Below, in pieces: positions 1 through 5,800 of a stretch of DNA of 11,094 nt. The position numbers were made by a program, and so were the translations under genes. Below the pieces are notes generated by a model. It was not told where the DNA came from and made no database searches. It saw nothing but the letters and a program-made list of their open reading frames with translations. Origin of the DNA: an uncultured Janibacter sp. GTDB lineage: Bacteria; Actinomycetota; Actinomycetes; Actinomycetales; Dermatophilaceae. Location: contig CAMICF010000089.1 in the NCBI GenBank assembly GCA_946222495.1, forward strand, positions 1 through 11,094. Reading direction: 5' to 3'. Positions within the stretch are counted from its first letter, which is position 1. Every line of letters starts with the position of its first letter.

Positions 1-476
1 GCGGGCTTATGCTGCGCCGCACCCGCGGCGCCCGCGGCACCGGCGCCGCCCGCGAAGACGGACGGGATCGCCCAGCCGTCCTCGGTGAGCTGCGGCCCGG
101 CCGGGGCGGGCTCGGGCTCGCCGGTCGCGAGCAGCGCCGACTGCGTGCCCGGGGCGAGGTCCTCGTCGGCCCACGGGCCACGGGCCGGGGCGACGACCTC
201 ACCGGTCGTGCCGGCGGCGTCGGTGAGCTGCACCGATGCCGTGCCGCGCACGAGGACGCGACCCTCGCCCTCGGCGACGATGGCGAAGTCCGGGGTCCGA
301 CGGACACCGCCGGTCGTCAGCTCGTCGGTGACGACGTCCGCGGGGCTCTCGTCCCCGGCCTGCGCCAGGGCGGCCTCGAGGCGCTCGCGCAGGGAGTCAT
401 CGCCCTTCGCCAGGACGTGCACCCCCGCCCGGGTGACCTCGACCCAGCCGTCTCGACCGTCGATCCTCGTCTCCAT
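1..476 (-). CDS. FHA-type signalling protein, N-terminal part (partial)
   Basis: An open frame on the minus strand starts at ATG 476 and runs off the left edge after 158 codons without a stop. The start is supported by a strong ribosome binding site, AAGGAG (487-482), 5 nt before the ATG; this site overlaps the stop codon of the PP2C gene, so the two are probably translationally coupled. The visible residues begin METRIDGRDGWVEVTRAGVH and include RTPDFAIVAEGEGRVLVRGTAS (in part) near residues 58-80, then a low-complexity Ala/Gly/Pro stretch near residues 145-157. This N-terminal layout (short beta-rich domain with a PDFA...V.VRG pattern, then a disordered linker) is one I associate with actinobacterial proteins that carry an FHA phosphothreonine-binding domain near the C-terminus, often encoded beside PP2C, vWA and kinase genes. 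The FHA domain itself lies outside the window, so the family call is inference. Confidence 0.5.
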   Translation of the reverse strand, partial: METRIDGRDGWVEVTRAGVHVLAKGDDSLRERLEAALAQAGDESPADVVTDELTTGGVRRTPDFAIVAEGEGRVLVRGTASVQLTDAAGTTGEVVAPARGPWADEDLAPGTQSALLATGEPEPAPAGPQLTEDGWAIPSVFAGGAGAAGAAGAAQHKP

Positions 477-485
477 GGGCACTCC

Positions 486-1316
486 TTATTCGCCAGCGGC
501 ACCGCGCGGTGCGGTGTCGGCCCAGCAGCGTGGGCTCGTCTCGGACAGGTCATCTCCGACGTCGCCGTCGAGGCTGACCACGACGACCGTCACGTTGTCT
601 CTTCCCCCGGCCTCGACCGCGGCGCGCACGAGCTCCTCGGAGGCCGCCTGCGGGTCGGGGTTCTCCTGCAGGATCTCGCCCAGTCTCTCGTCGCTGACCT
701 CGTTCGTCAGCCCGTCGCTGCAGATGACGAACCGCTCCCCGGCGTACGGGGGCAGGACCCAGGTGTCCGGCTGGTACGCGTAGTCGGTGCCCAGCGAGCG
801 GGTGACGACGTTGCGGGCCGGGTGGACCCGCGCCTCCGCGTCGGTGATGACGCCCGCGTCGACGAGCTCCTGCACCTCGGAGTGGTCGACGGTCATCTGG
901 GTCAGGGTCCCGTCGATCCAGCGGTAGACCCGCGAGTCGCCGACGTTGAAGACCACCCAGTGGTCCGACCCGCCGGCGGCGACGAGGACGAGACCGGTCG
1001 CGGTCGTCCCCATCCCCTTCTGCTCGGGGTGGGAACGCACCGCGTCGAGGATGCGCGTGTTGGCGGCGAGGAGCTGTCGGGGGATGTCCTCGGAGGTGAG
1101 GTCGTCCCGGGCGACGAGCTCGCGCATCGTCTCGATGACGATGCCGCTCGCCACCTCTCCGGCGGCGTGACCGCCCATGCCGTCGGCGACGACGAAGACG
1201 CCGCCCTCGGCCAGGGCGGAGTCCTCGTTGTGGTCCCGGACGCGGCCGGTGTCGGTGGCGGCACCGACCCGCAGCGTGAGGGCGTGCTCCCCGTCGGGGC
1301 CCGTCGCAGCGCTCAC
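486..1316 (-). CDS. PP2C-family Ser/Thr protein phosphatase
   Basis: This 276-residue cytoplasmic protein should remove phosphate from phosphoserine and phosphothreonine using two bound Mn/Mg ions. The whole PPM/PP2C motif set is present: RVRDHNEDS (residues 25-33, with E31 and D32), VVADGMGGHAAGEVAS (42-57, metal ligands D45 and G46), GMGTTATGLVL (101-111), FNVGDSRVYR (123-132), RNVVTRSLG (168-176), ICSDGLT (198-204, metal ligand D201) and GGRDNVTVVVV (237-247, D240/N241). It ends about 30 residues after the catalytic core in a polar tail and has no membrane segment, unlike the membrane-anchored PstP. The start is GTG 1316, overlapping the stop of the upstream gene by 4 bp (GTGA), which implies coupled translation. 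The FHA-like gene follows after 9 bp. It is probably the phosphatase of a local Ser/Thr phosphorylation module; the kinase it opposes is not in the left part of the window. Family call is firm, target unknown. Confidence 0.95.
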   Translation of the reverse strand: MSAATGPDGEHALTLRVGAATDTGRVRDHNEDSALAEGGVFVVADGMGGHAAGEVASGIVIETMRELVARDDLTSEDIPRQLLAANTRILDAVRSHPEQKGMGTTATGLVLVAAGGSDHWVVFNVGDSRVYRWIDGTLTQMTVDHSEVQELVDAGVITDAEARVHPARNVVTRSLGTDYAYQPDTWVLPPYAGERFVICSDGLTNEVSDERLGEILQENPDPQAASEELVRAAVEAGGRDNVTVVVVSLDGDVGDDLSETSPRCWADTAPRGAAGE

Positions 1317-1786
1317 GCGGAGGTCCGCACGGTCTGCAGGATCTGCTGCACCTCGCCGTAGGAGCTCTGGGCGTCGGCGCCGCCCACCGACCCGGTCACC
1401 TGCACGAGGTCGACCATCCGGCCCCGCCGGGAGCTGGTGAAGAGGTGGATCTGCACGACCGTCCCGATCTGCTCGTCCGTCCAGGAGACGTTGACCCCGA
1501 GGAAGGGGGTCCCGTCCAGGTCGATCTCGAAGGGGGTGTCGACGGTGCCGTCCTGCTGCTCGCCGACGAAGGCCCGCAGCTCGGCGAGCGCCTCGCGCAT
1601 CGTGAAGTCGGACGAGCGCTGGAACCCGCGGACCACGACGTTGGGGGCGAAGCCGCGGTCGCTCTCGATCCGGCGGCAGGACATGAGTGTCCCCGCGACC
1701 CGGACCGGGGCCCAGGTCTCGGGCACGTCGAGCGTCACGCTCGGCGGGCCCGGAAAGGTCTCGCTCGGATAGCTCAGCAGTGGCAT
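1313..1786 (-). CDS. LpqN/Mog1-like small protein, copy 2
   Basis: A 157-residue protein of unknown function. It starts at ATG 1786 with a GGGAGG ribosome binding site about 10 nt upstream. It has no signal peptide, lipobox or membrane segment, so it is probably cytoplasmic. The pattern PGPPSVTLDVPETW (12-25), NVVVRGFQR (49-57), a helix around ALAEL (66-70), GTVVQIHLFTSS (108-119) and VDLVQVTGS (125-133) resembles the alpha/beta Mog1/PsbP-like fold of mycobacterial LpqN/LpqT and enterobacterial DcrB. That is recognition by pattern, not a search. It is clearly a paralogue of the next gene upstream (1872-2351): both share YPS, PGPP, P.W, NVVVR, a LAEL helix and a VVQ/VAQ.H.FT strand. Its stop overlaps the PP2C start by 4 bp, tying it to that phosphatase. 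A role as partner or adaptor in the module is conceivable but unproven. Confidence 0.72.
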   Translation of the reverse strand: MPLLSYPSETFPGPPSVTLDVPETWAPVRVAGTLMSCRRIESDRGFAPNVVVRGFQRSSDFTMREALAELRAFVGEQQDGTVDTPFEIDLDGTPFLGVNVSWTDEQIGTVVQIHLFTSSRRGRMVDLVQVTGSVGGADAQSSYGEVQQILQTVRTSA

Positions 1787-1871
1787 GTGGTGTCGTCCCT
1801 CCCGATGTCTGTCCCCATCATGACCGAGTTCACGGCCTCGGTCGTCCCGGGGGCACGGTCGAACTCTAGGC
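1787..1871 (-). other. Intergenic spacer with stem-loop between LpqN-like paralogues
   Basis: This 85-bp gap is the only sizeable break in the run of genes from pcnA to the FHA-like gene. It contains a perfect 7-bp inverted repeat, GACCGAG at 1822-1828 and CTCGGTC at 1837-1843, with an 8-nt loop (TTCACGGC). There is no T-run after it on the minus strand, so it is a poor intrinsic terminator; it might set mRNA processing or partial attenuation. A TANNNT-type box (TAGAGT on the minus strand, 1868-1863) lies upstream of the hairpin, but I see no matching -35 box, so an internal promoter is only a possibility. Confidence 0.35.
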
Positions 1872-2351
1872 TCACGGCCGGATCCTGATGGAGTTGACGA
1901 TGCCGTCGATGGTCGTGTCGTCGACCGTCCGACGGGAGGCGGCGCGGGAGGCGGTCATCTGGACGACCTCGACGGCCTGCTCGTGATGCTCGGTGGTGAA
2001 CCAGTGCGTCTGCGCGACGCGTCCGGCCTGGGGGTCGACGAAGGTCAGGTCCGCCGTGACCCACTCGCGTCCGCCCATCTCCTGTGACCGCAGCGGGCCG
2101 ACCTCCCCCTGCTGACGCTGTCCCGCGTGCCCGGTGAGCTCGGCCAGGATCTCGTCGCGACCGAAGGGGGCGGCCCTCTGCTGGTGGCGCACGACGACGT
2201 TGGCGAGGAAGTGGTCGGCGCCCCGGGCGCCGTCACGGACGGCGATGAGCGCCTGCGGGACCCACACCTGGATCCAGTCCTCGGGCATCTCGAGGTGGAT
2301 CGGCGGCGGACCGGGCACCATCGCGCTCGGGTAGGTGGCGGTGGTCGTCAT
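1872..2351 (-). CDS. LpqN/Mog1-like small protein, copy 1
   Basis: A 159-residue protein of unknown function starting at ATG 2351. The frame stays open far upstream into pcnA, but this start is preferred because its ATGA overlaps the pcnA stop by exactly 4 bp, a G-rich ribosome binding stretch precedes it, and the product then aligns from its first residues with its downstream paralogue. Landmarks are MVPGPPPIHLEMPEDW (11-26), LANVVVRHQQRAAPF (49-63), ILAEL (68-72), GGREWVTADLTFVD (93-106), RVAQTHWFTT (111-120) and VEVVQMTAS (127-135). The pattern suits an alpha/beta Mog1/PsbP-like domain such as LpqN or DcrB, but there is no signal peptide or lipid-attachment cysteine, so it should stay in the cytoplasm. 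It shares most conserved positions with the gene at 1313-1786, pointing to a tandem duplication followed by considerable divergence. The link to PP2C and FHA-like genes suggests an accessory role there; this is inference. Confidence 0.72.
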   Translation of the reverse strand: MTTTATYPSAMVPGPPPIHLEMPEDWIQVWVPQALIAVRDGARGADHFLANVVVRHQQRAAPFGRDEILAELTGHAGQRQQGEVGPLRSQEMGGREWVTADLTFVDPQAGRVAQTHWFTTEHHEQAVEVVQMTASRAASRRTVDDTTIDGIVNSIRIRP

Positions 2352-3814
2352 GTCCCCCGAGCCTCTCGGCCCGCCCACCAGGTCCGCAACCTCTCGGTGG
2401 CGGCCTCCCTGCCGATCGGGCCCTCGTCGAGACGGACCTGCAGGAGGTAGCGGTAGGCCTCGCCGACCTGCGGGCCCGGGGGGATCCCGAGGACCTCGCC
2501 GATCTCGTTGCCGTCGAGCTCGGGCCGGACCTTGTCCAGCTCCTCCTGCTCGAGCAGGGCCTCGATGCGCTCCTCGAGGTCGTCGTAGGCGCGCCGGAGC
2601 CGGTTGGCCTTGCGCTGGTTGCGGGTGGTGCAGTCCGCCCGCGTCAGCCGGTGCAGCCGCTGGAGCAGGGGGCCGGCATCCGTGACATAGCGCCGGACGG
2701 CCGAGTCGCTCCACTGCCCGTCGCCGTACCCGTGGAACCGCAGGTGGAGCTCGACGAGGCGGGCGACGGCCTTCGTCGTGTCCTTGTCGAAGCGCAGGGC
2801 CTTGAGCCGCTTGGCGGTGAGCTTGGCCCCGACGACGTCGTGGTGGTGGAAGGAGACCCCGCCCCCGGACTCGAAGCGCCGCGTGGGCGGCTTGCCGATG
2901 TCGTGGAGGAGCGCCGCCAGACGCAGGACGAGGTCGGGCCGCGGGACGGGGTGGTCCGCGTCGCCGCGGGGGCCCTCGAGGTCGATGGCCTGCTGCAGGA
3001 CGATGAGCGAGTGCTCGTAGACGTCCTTGTGGCGGTGGTGCTCGTCGATCTCCAGGCGAAGGGCGGGCAGCTCAGGCAGCATCTGGTCGGCCAGACCGGT
3101 GTCGACGAGGAGGCGGAGCCCGGCGACGGGGTCCTCGCCGAGCAGGAGCTTGACCAGCTCGTCGCGGACCCGCTCGGCGGAGACGATCTCGAGCGTCTGC
3201 GCCGACTCGGTCATCGCAGCCGTCACCTCGGGCGCCGGCGCGAGGCCGAGCTGGGCGACGAACCGCGCGGCCCGCATCATCCGCAGCGGGTCGTCGCTGA
3301 AGGAGACCTCCGGAGCGGACGGGGTGCGCAGACGCTTCGCCGCGAGGTCGAGCATCCCGCCGTGCGGGTCGACGAGCTCGAGGTCGGGCAGGCGCAGCGC
3401 CATCGCGTTGACGGTGAAGTCGCGCCGGACCAGGTCGTCGTCGAGGTTGTCGCCGAAGGCGACGACCGGCTTGCGGGTGGTCCCGTCGTAGGCATCGGCG
3501 CGGTAGGTCGTGATCTCGACGGTGTCCTCACCCTTGCGGGCGCCGATGGTGCCGAACTCCCGGCCCATGTCCCAGTGGGCGTCCCCCCAGTCGGCGAGGA
3601 TCGCCTCGGTCTCCTCGGGGGAGGCCGACGTGGTGAGGTCGAGGTCGCCGCTCGTCCGCCCGAGGAAGGCGTCGCGGACGGGTCCGCCGACGAGGGCCAG
3701 CTCGTGGCCCACCTTCGCGAAGCGCGCACCGAGGTCGGTGAGCAGCGGGAGCACCGGCGCCAGGTGGGCCACCGCGGCACGGAGGATCTCCGGTGGCATC
3801 TCAGGGGTGGACAT
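2348..3814 (-). CDS. pcnA: CCA tRNA nucleotidyltransferase with HD domain
   Basis: This 488-residue enzyme adds or repairs the 3'-terminal CCA of tRNAs, using CTP and ATP. It is a class II nucleotidyltransferase of the poly(A) polymerase/CCA-adding superfamily. Visible motifs: LVGGPVRDAFLGR (41-53, motif A), DLDL (57-60, catalytic D57 and D59), VRRDFTVNAMAL (129-140, motif B), DDPLRMMRAARFVAQLGL (174-191), an ERVRDEL element (214-220), and a C-terminal HD phosphohydrolase-type region with HDIGKP (H304/D305) and HHHD (323-326). The length suits actinobacterial CCA enzymes (M. tuberculosis PcnA, Rv3907c, about 480 residues). The start is ATG 3814: no Shine-Dalgarno lies before it, but a TANNNT box sits 8 nt upstream, so the mRNA is probably leaderless. 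Its stop overlaps the next gene by 4 bp, so this housekeeping gene heads a unit with two LpqN-like genes, a PP2C phosphatase and an FHA-like gene. Confidence 0.96.
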   Translation of the reverse strand: MSTPEMPPEILRAAVAHLAPVLPLLTDLGARFAKVGHELALVGGPVRDAFLGRTSGDLDLTTSASPEETEAILADWGDAHWDMGREFGTIGARKGEDTVEITTYRADAYDGTTRKPVVAFGDNLDDDLVRRDFTVNAMALRLPDLELVDPHGGMLDLAAKRLRTPSAPEVSFSDDPLRMMRAARFVAQLGLAPAPEVTAAMTESAQTLEIVSAERVRDELVKLLLGEDPVAGLRLLVDTGLADQMLPELPALRLEIDEHHRHKDVYEHSLIVLQQAIDLEGPRGDADHPVPRPDLVLRLAALLHDIGKPPTRRFESGGGVSFHHHDVVGAKLTAKRLKALRFDKDTTKAVARLVELHLRFHGYGDGQWSDSAVRRYVTDAGPLLQRLHRLTRADCTTRNQRKANRLRRAYDDLEERIEALLEQEELDKVRPELDGNEIGEVLGIPPGPQVGEAYRYLLQVRLDEGPIGREAATERLRTWWAGREARGT

Positions 3815-3822
3815 GATCCGAC

Positions 3823-3828
3823 AGCCTA
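3823..3828 (-). promoter_or_regulatory. -10 box for leaderless pcnA transcript
   Basis: On the minus strand the hexamer TAGGCT matches the actinobacterial TANNNT -10 consensus. It ends 8 nt before the pcnA ATG, so transcription would start at or within a base or two of the start codon. The absence of a Shine-Dalgarno sequence supports a leaderless mRNA. No convincing TTGAC -35 box is seen 16-19 bp further upstream, which is common for such promoters. Confidence 0.5.
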
Positions 3829-3875
3829 ATCGGCCGGCCCTGCTCCTCCGCCGTGGCGCCGCCGCGGCCGGTGGC

Positions 3876-4172
3876 TCAGGCGGCGGCGAGCGCCACCGCG
3901 ACGAGGGCGCACCCGGCGGCTCCCAGCGTGAGCAGCGCGCGCTGTCGCCGCAGGCTCAGCGCCAGACAGGCCAGGACGAGCCCCGGCACCGCGGCCAGCC
4001 CGACGCGCTGTCCCTGCTTCGCCTCCTCGATGGCCTCGTCGGTGCCCTCGATGTGGAAGCCCATCGTCAGCGCGACGAGGCAGAGCACGAGGGTGACGAC
4101 TACGAGGGCCGCGGCGGCCAGGCGCACCCAGGCATCGCCACGGCCCCCGCGGTCACCCACCTGCCGGCTCAT
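3876..4172 (-). CDS. Small membrane protein, three predicted helices
   Basis: A 98-residue protein I do not recognise. After a charged Gly/Arg-rich start it shows three hydrophobic segments, about 17-38 (LAAAALVVVTLVLCLVAL), 57-74 and 79-97, the last ending at the C-terminus. The loop between the first and second is acidic (EGTDEAIEEAK), while the short loop between the second and third is basic (RRQR), so the positive-inside rule puts the second loop and the N-terminus in the cytoplasm or leaves the topology ambiguous. The ATG at 4172 lies 7 bp after the lipase stop with a GAGGGG element close before it, so it is probably cotranscribed and coupled with the lipase. Third positions are strongly GC, and composition matches the neighbours. 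Whether it helps the lipase or is simply carried along cannot be told. Confidence 0.7.
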   Translation of the reverse strand: MSRQVGDRGGRGDAWVRLAAAALVVVTLVLCLVALTMGFHIEGTDEAIEEAKQGQRVGLAAVPGLVLACLALSLRRQRALLTLGAAGCALVAVALAAA

Positions 4173-4179
4173 GCGCCCC

Positions 4180-5130
4180 TCACAGCAGGGGGGCGTTGGG
4201 GAGGCAACGCAGCGTTCCCTTGCCCTCCGGGTCCAGCGCCCGCTTGGCGATGTCGATGCCGCGGGGGCTGTACATCATCGTCAGGTGGTCGCTGAGGTCG
4301 ATGCCGCAGCCGTCCTGGAGGGTGATGTTCTTGACCGTCGCCCCGGGCCCCGCCGTGAGGAAGGTGCTCGCGTAGGGCGTCGTCACCTCGTCGAACCGGG
4401 TCGCGACGACCGTGTAGTCCACGCCCGGGACGGTGTCGCCGTCCGCGGTGAGCTGCTTCATGTAGGCGGAGTCCCTCAGCTGGTCGACCCCGGCCTGGCC
4501 CAGACCGCCCTCGATCGGCCGCTCGCCGACCGCCTGCCGCGCGAGGAGGCCCAGCCCGTTGACGGTGGTGCCGTGGTGGGTGGCGCCGAAGGTGACGACG
4601 TCGTCCACGCCGTCGCCCCCGTGCTTCTTGAGCACGTCGGTGATGATCGTGCCGCCCTGGGACCAGCCGACCATGTCGACCTCGGCCTCGCCGGTGCGCT
4701 CGCGCACGGTGTCGGCGAAGGCCGCGAGCTCGTCGCCGTTGCCGGAGAGACCCGTCGTGCCGTAGACGCCCGGGATCTGCGCGGCCGCATCGGTCCCGTC
4801 CGTGCCGTAGTTGAAGGAGTAGACGCAGTGGCCGGCCGCCTTGAGGTCCGGCGCCATCCGCGCGAGGGAGTTGTACTGGTTGGCATAGGTGCCGTGGACG
4901 AGGACGACGGGCTGCTTGCCCTCCCCGGAGACGCAGTCCCAGTCGTTGACCCCCATGGGCTCCGCGTCCGGGTGCGCGAGGGAGTAGAGCAGGGCGGGAC
5001 TGAAGTTGTACTGGTACGGCCCCTTCGCGGCTGCTGCCTCCGTCTCCGCTGAGGACGCGGAGGCGGCAGGTGCCAGGGCCAGGGCGCCCAGGGCGGTGGC
5101 GGCGAGGGCTCGTCGGAGACTCGTGTTCAT
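4180..5130 (-). CDS. Secreted alpha/beta-hydrolase lipase
   Basis: A 316-residue exported esterase or triacylglycerol lipase. The start is ATG 5130, with GGGAG (5143-5139) spaced 8 nt away, and yields a classical signal peptide: MNTSLRRALA, a hydrophobic core, then cleavage likely after PAASA near residue 25-26. The open frame continues upstream to 5292 but that part is non-coding in character. Landmarks: VVLVHGTYANQ (75-85, oxyanion-hole HG), GWSQGG (155-160, nucleophile S157), TRFDEVTTPY (245-253, probable acid D247), then C275 and LSDH (279-282, catalytic H282). The ATRYDEV/TPY and DLSDH patterns are those of Streptomyces- and Rhodococcus-type secreted lipases. Two features differ from what I recall of that family: GWSQGG replaces the common GHSQGG, and a typical cysteine pair after the LAR region is absent; four cysteines remain (66, 102, 275, 309). 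It is followed at 7 bp by a small membrane protein gene. Natural substrate unknown. Confidence 0.9.
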   Translation of the reverse strand: MNTSLRRALAATALGALALAPAASASSAETEAAAAKGPYQYNFSPALLYSLAHPDAEPMGVNDWDCVSGEGKQPVVLVHGTYANQYNSLARMAPDLKAAGHCVYSFNYGTDGTDAAAQIPGVYGTTGLSGNGDELAAFADTVRERTGEAEVDMVGWSQGGTIITDVLKKHGGDGVDDVVTFGATHHGTTVNGLGLLARQAVGERPIEGGLGQAGVDQLRDSAYMKQLTADGDTVPGVDYTVVATRFDEVTTPYASTFLTAGPGATVKNITLQDGCGIDLSDHLTMMYSPRGIDIAKRALDPEGKGTLRCLPNAPLL

Positions 5131-5167
5131 CAGGGGAACTCCCGGTGTCGTGCGTCGGCGCTGACGC

Positions 5168-5191
5168 GGACCCGTCCTCGTTGACGGGACC
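5168..5191. other. Imperfect stem-loop in lipase leader
   Basis: GGACCCGTC (5168-5176) can pair with GACGGGACC (5183-5191) through eight of nine positions, with one A/A mismatch and a 6-nt loop (CTCGTT). It lies 38 bp upstream of the lipase start. If the minus-strand TACTGT box at 5202-5197 is the promoter, the transcript would begin almost exactly with this hairpin, which could protect the 5' end of the mRNA. It could equally be a DNA site for a regulator. Function is not shown by the sequence. Confidence 0.35.
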
Positions 5192-5196
5192 TCCCG

Positions 5197-5202
5197 ACAG
5201 TA
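5197..5202 (-). promoter_or_regulatory. Possible -10 box of the lipase gene
   Basis: The minus-strand hexamer TACTGT fits the TANNNT consensus and would give a leader of about 60 nt before the lipase ATG at 5130. There is no clear -35 match. It is the best candidate in the 187-bp divergent spacer for lipase transcription, but the evidence is the short consensus alone. Confidence 0.3.
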
Positions 5203-5305
5203 GGGGAAGGGGGCTCCCGCCGCCCGGCAAGCGGGGCCCCACGGCCCGGATGGCGGTGCTGCGGAGGGATCAGTGACGCCCGGCCGCCTCACAGGTCCCT
5301 ATGAC

Positions 5306-5311
5306 TACAGT
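5306..5311 (+). promoter_or_regulatory. -10 box for leaderless NUDIX transcript
   Basis: TACAGT matches TANNNT and ends 6 nt before the ATG at 5318, so the transcript would begin at or next to the start codon. There is no Shine-Dalgarno sequence in front of this ATG. This decides the choice of 5318 over the in-frame GTG at 5273, which would place the box inside the coding region. Confidence 0.5.
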
Positions 5312-5317
5312 GACCAC

Positions 5318-5800
5318 ATGACTCACCCGGCCCCCGCTCCCGGCTCGCAGCGTCGGCTGCCCGCGGTCGAGGAGCGCAGTGCGGGTGGCGTCGTCGTCGA
5401 CGTCCACGAGGGGGCGGCCCGGATCGCCGTCATCGCCCGGCGCAATCGCGCCGGACGCCTCGAGTGGTGCCTCCCCAAGGGGCACATCGAGGGCGAGGAG
5501 ACGCTCGTGGAGACCGCGGCCCGCGAGGTCGCGGAGGAGACGGGGATCGAGGCGCGGGTCCTCGTGGAACTCGGCACCGTCGACTACTGGTTTGCCACGC
5601 CGGACCGCCGCATCCACAAGTTCGTCCACCACTACCTCCTCGAGGCCATCGGCGGGTACCTCACCATCGACAACGACCCCGACCACGAGGCGGTCGACGT
5701 CGCCTGGCTGCCGCTGCGCGAGGCGCACCGGCACCTGACCTTCCCCAACGAACGACGTATCGCGAGGGAGGCGTGGCAGCGGCTCGCCGGCGACGCCTGA
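5318..5800 (+). CDS. NUDIX hydrolase (MutT4-like)
   Basis: A 160-residue pyrophosphohydrolase that splits nucleoside diphosphates linked to another moiety. The complete Nudix box GX5EX7REUXEEXGU is present at residues 55-77: GHIEGEE, then TLVETAA, then REVAEETGI, with metal-binding E70, E73 and E74. The preceding WCLPKGHIEGEE is typical of the family. Position and orientation match M. tuberculosis mutT4 (Rv3908), between divergent pcnA and the DUF6049/murJ genes. The true substrate (oxidised nucleotide, dinucleoside polyphosphate or other) cannot be read from the sequence. An in-frame GTG at 5273 would add 15 residues, but the -10 box and the start of family similarity favour ATG 5318. The gene's last 28 bp overlap the probable start of the DUF6049 gene, indicating a joint transcript with it and murJ. 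Confidence 0.92.
   Translation: MTHPAPAPGSQRRLPAVEERSAGGVVVDVHEGAARIAVIARRNRAGRLEWCLPKGHIEGEETLVETAAREVAEETGIEARVLVELGTVDYWFATPDRRIHKFVHHYLLEAIGGYLTIDNDPDHEAVDVAWLPLREAHRHLTFPNERRIAREAWQRLAGDA

Noticed and set aside
2352..2714. Upstream extension of LpqN-like copy 1 to 2714
   Set aside because: It lies in a shadow frame of pcnA; the ATG at 2351 gives the 4-bp overlap and matches the paralogue from the N-terminus.
2651..3829. 392-codon plus-strand open frame opposite pcnA
   Set aside because: Long antisense frames are expected in very GC-rich DNA; the product is a low-complexity Gly/Val/Asp/Arg string with no domain, and the minus strand carries unmistakable pcnA motifs.
5181..5206. TTGACG (5181) with TAGGGG (5201) as a plus-strand promoter
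   Set aside because: The spacing of 14 bp is too short and the second hexamer does not end in T.
5131..5292. Upstream extension of the lipase to 5292
   Set aside because: The 54 extra residues lack coding character and precede a classical signal peptide that must be N-terminal; the ATG at 5130 has a well-spaced ribosome binding site.
5464..5772. N-terminal extension of the DUF6049 frame to 5464
   Set aside because: It lies wholly within the NUDIX coding region, is a low-complexity Arg/Gly/His string, and would bury the signal peptide inside the protein.
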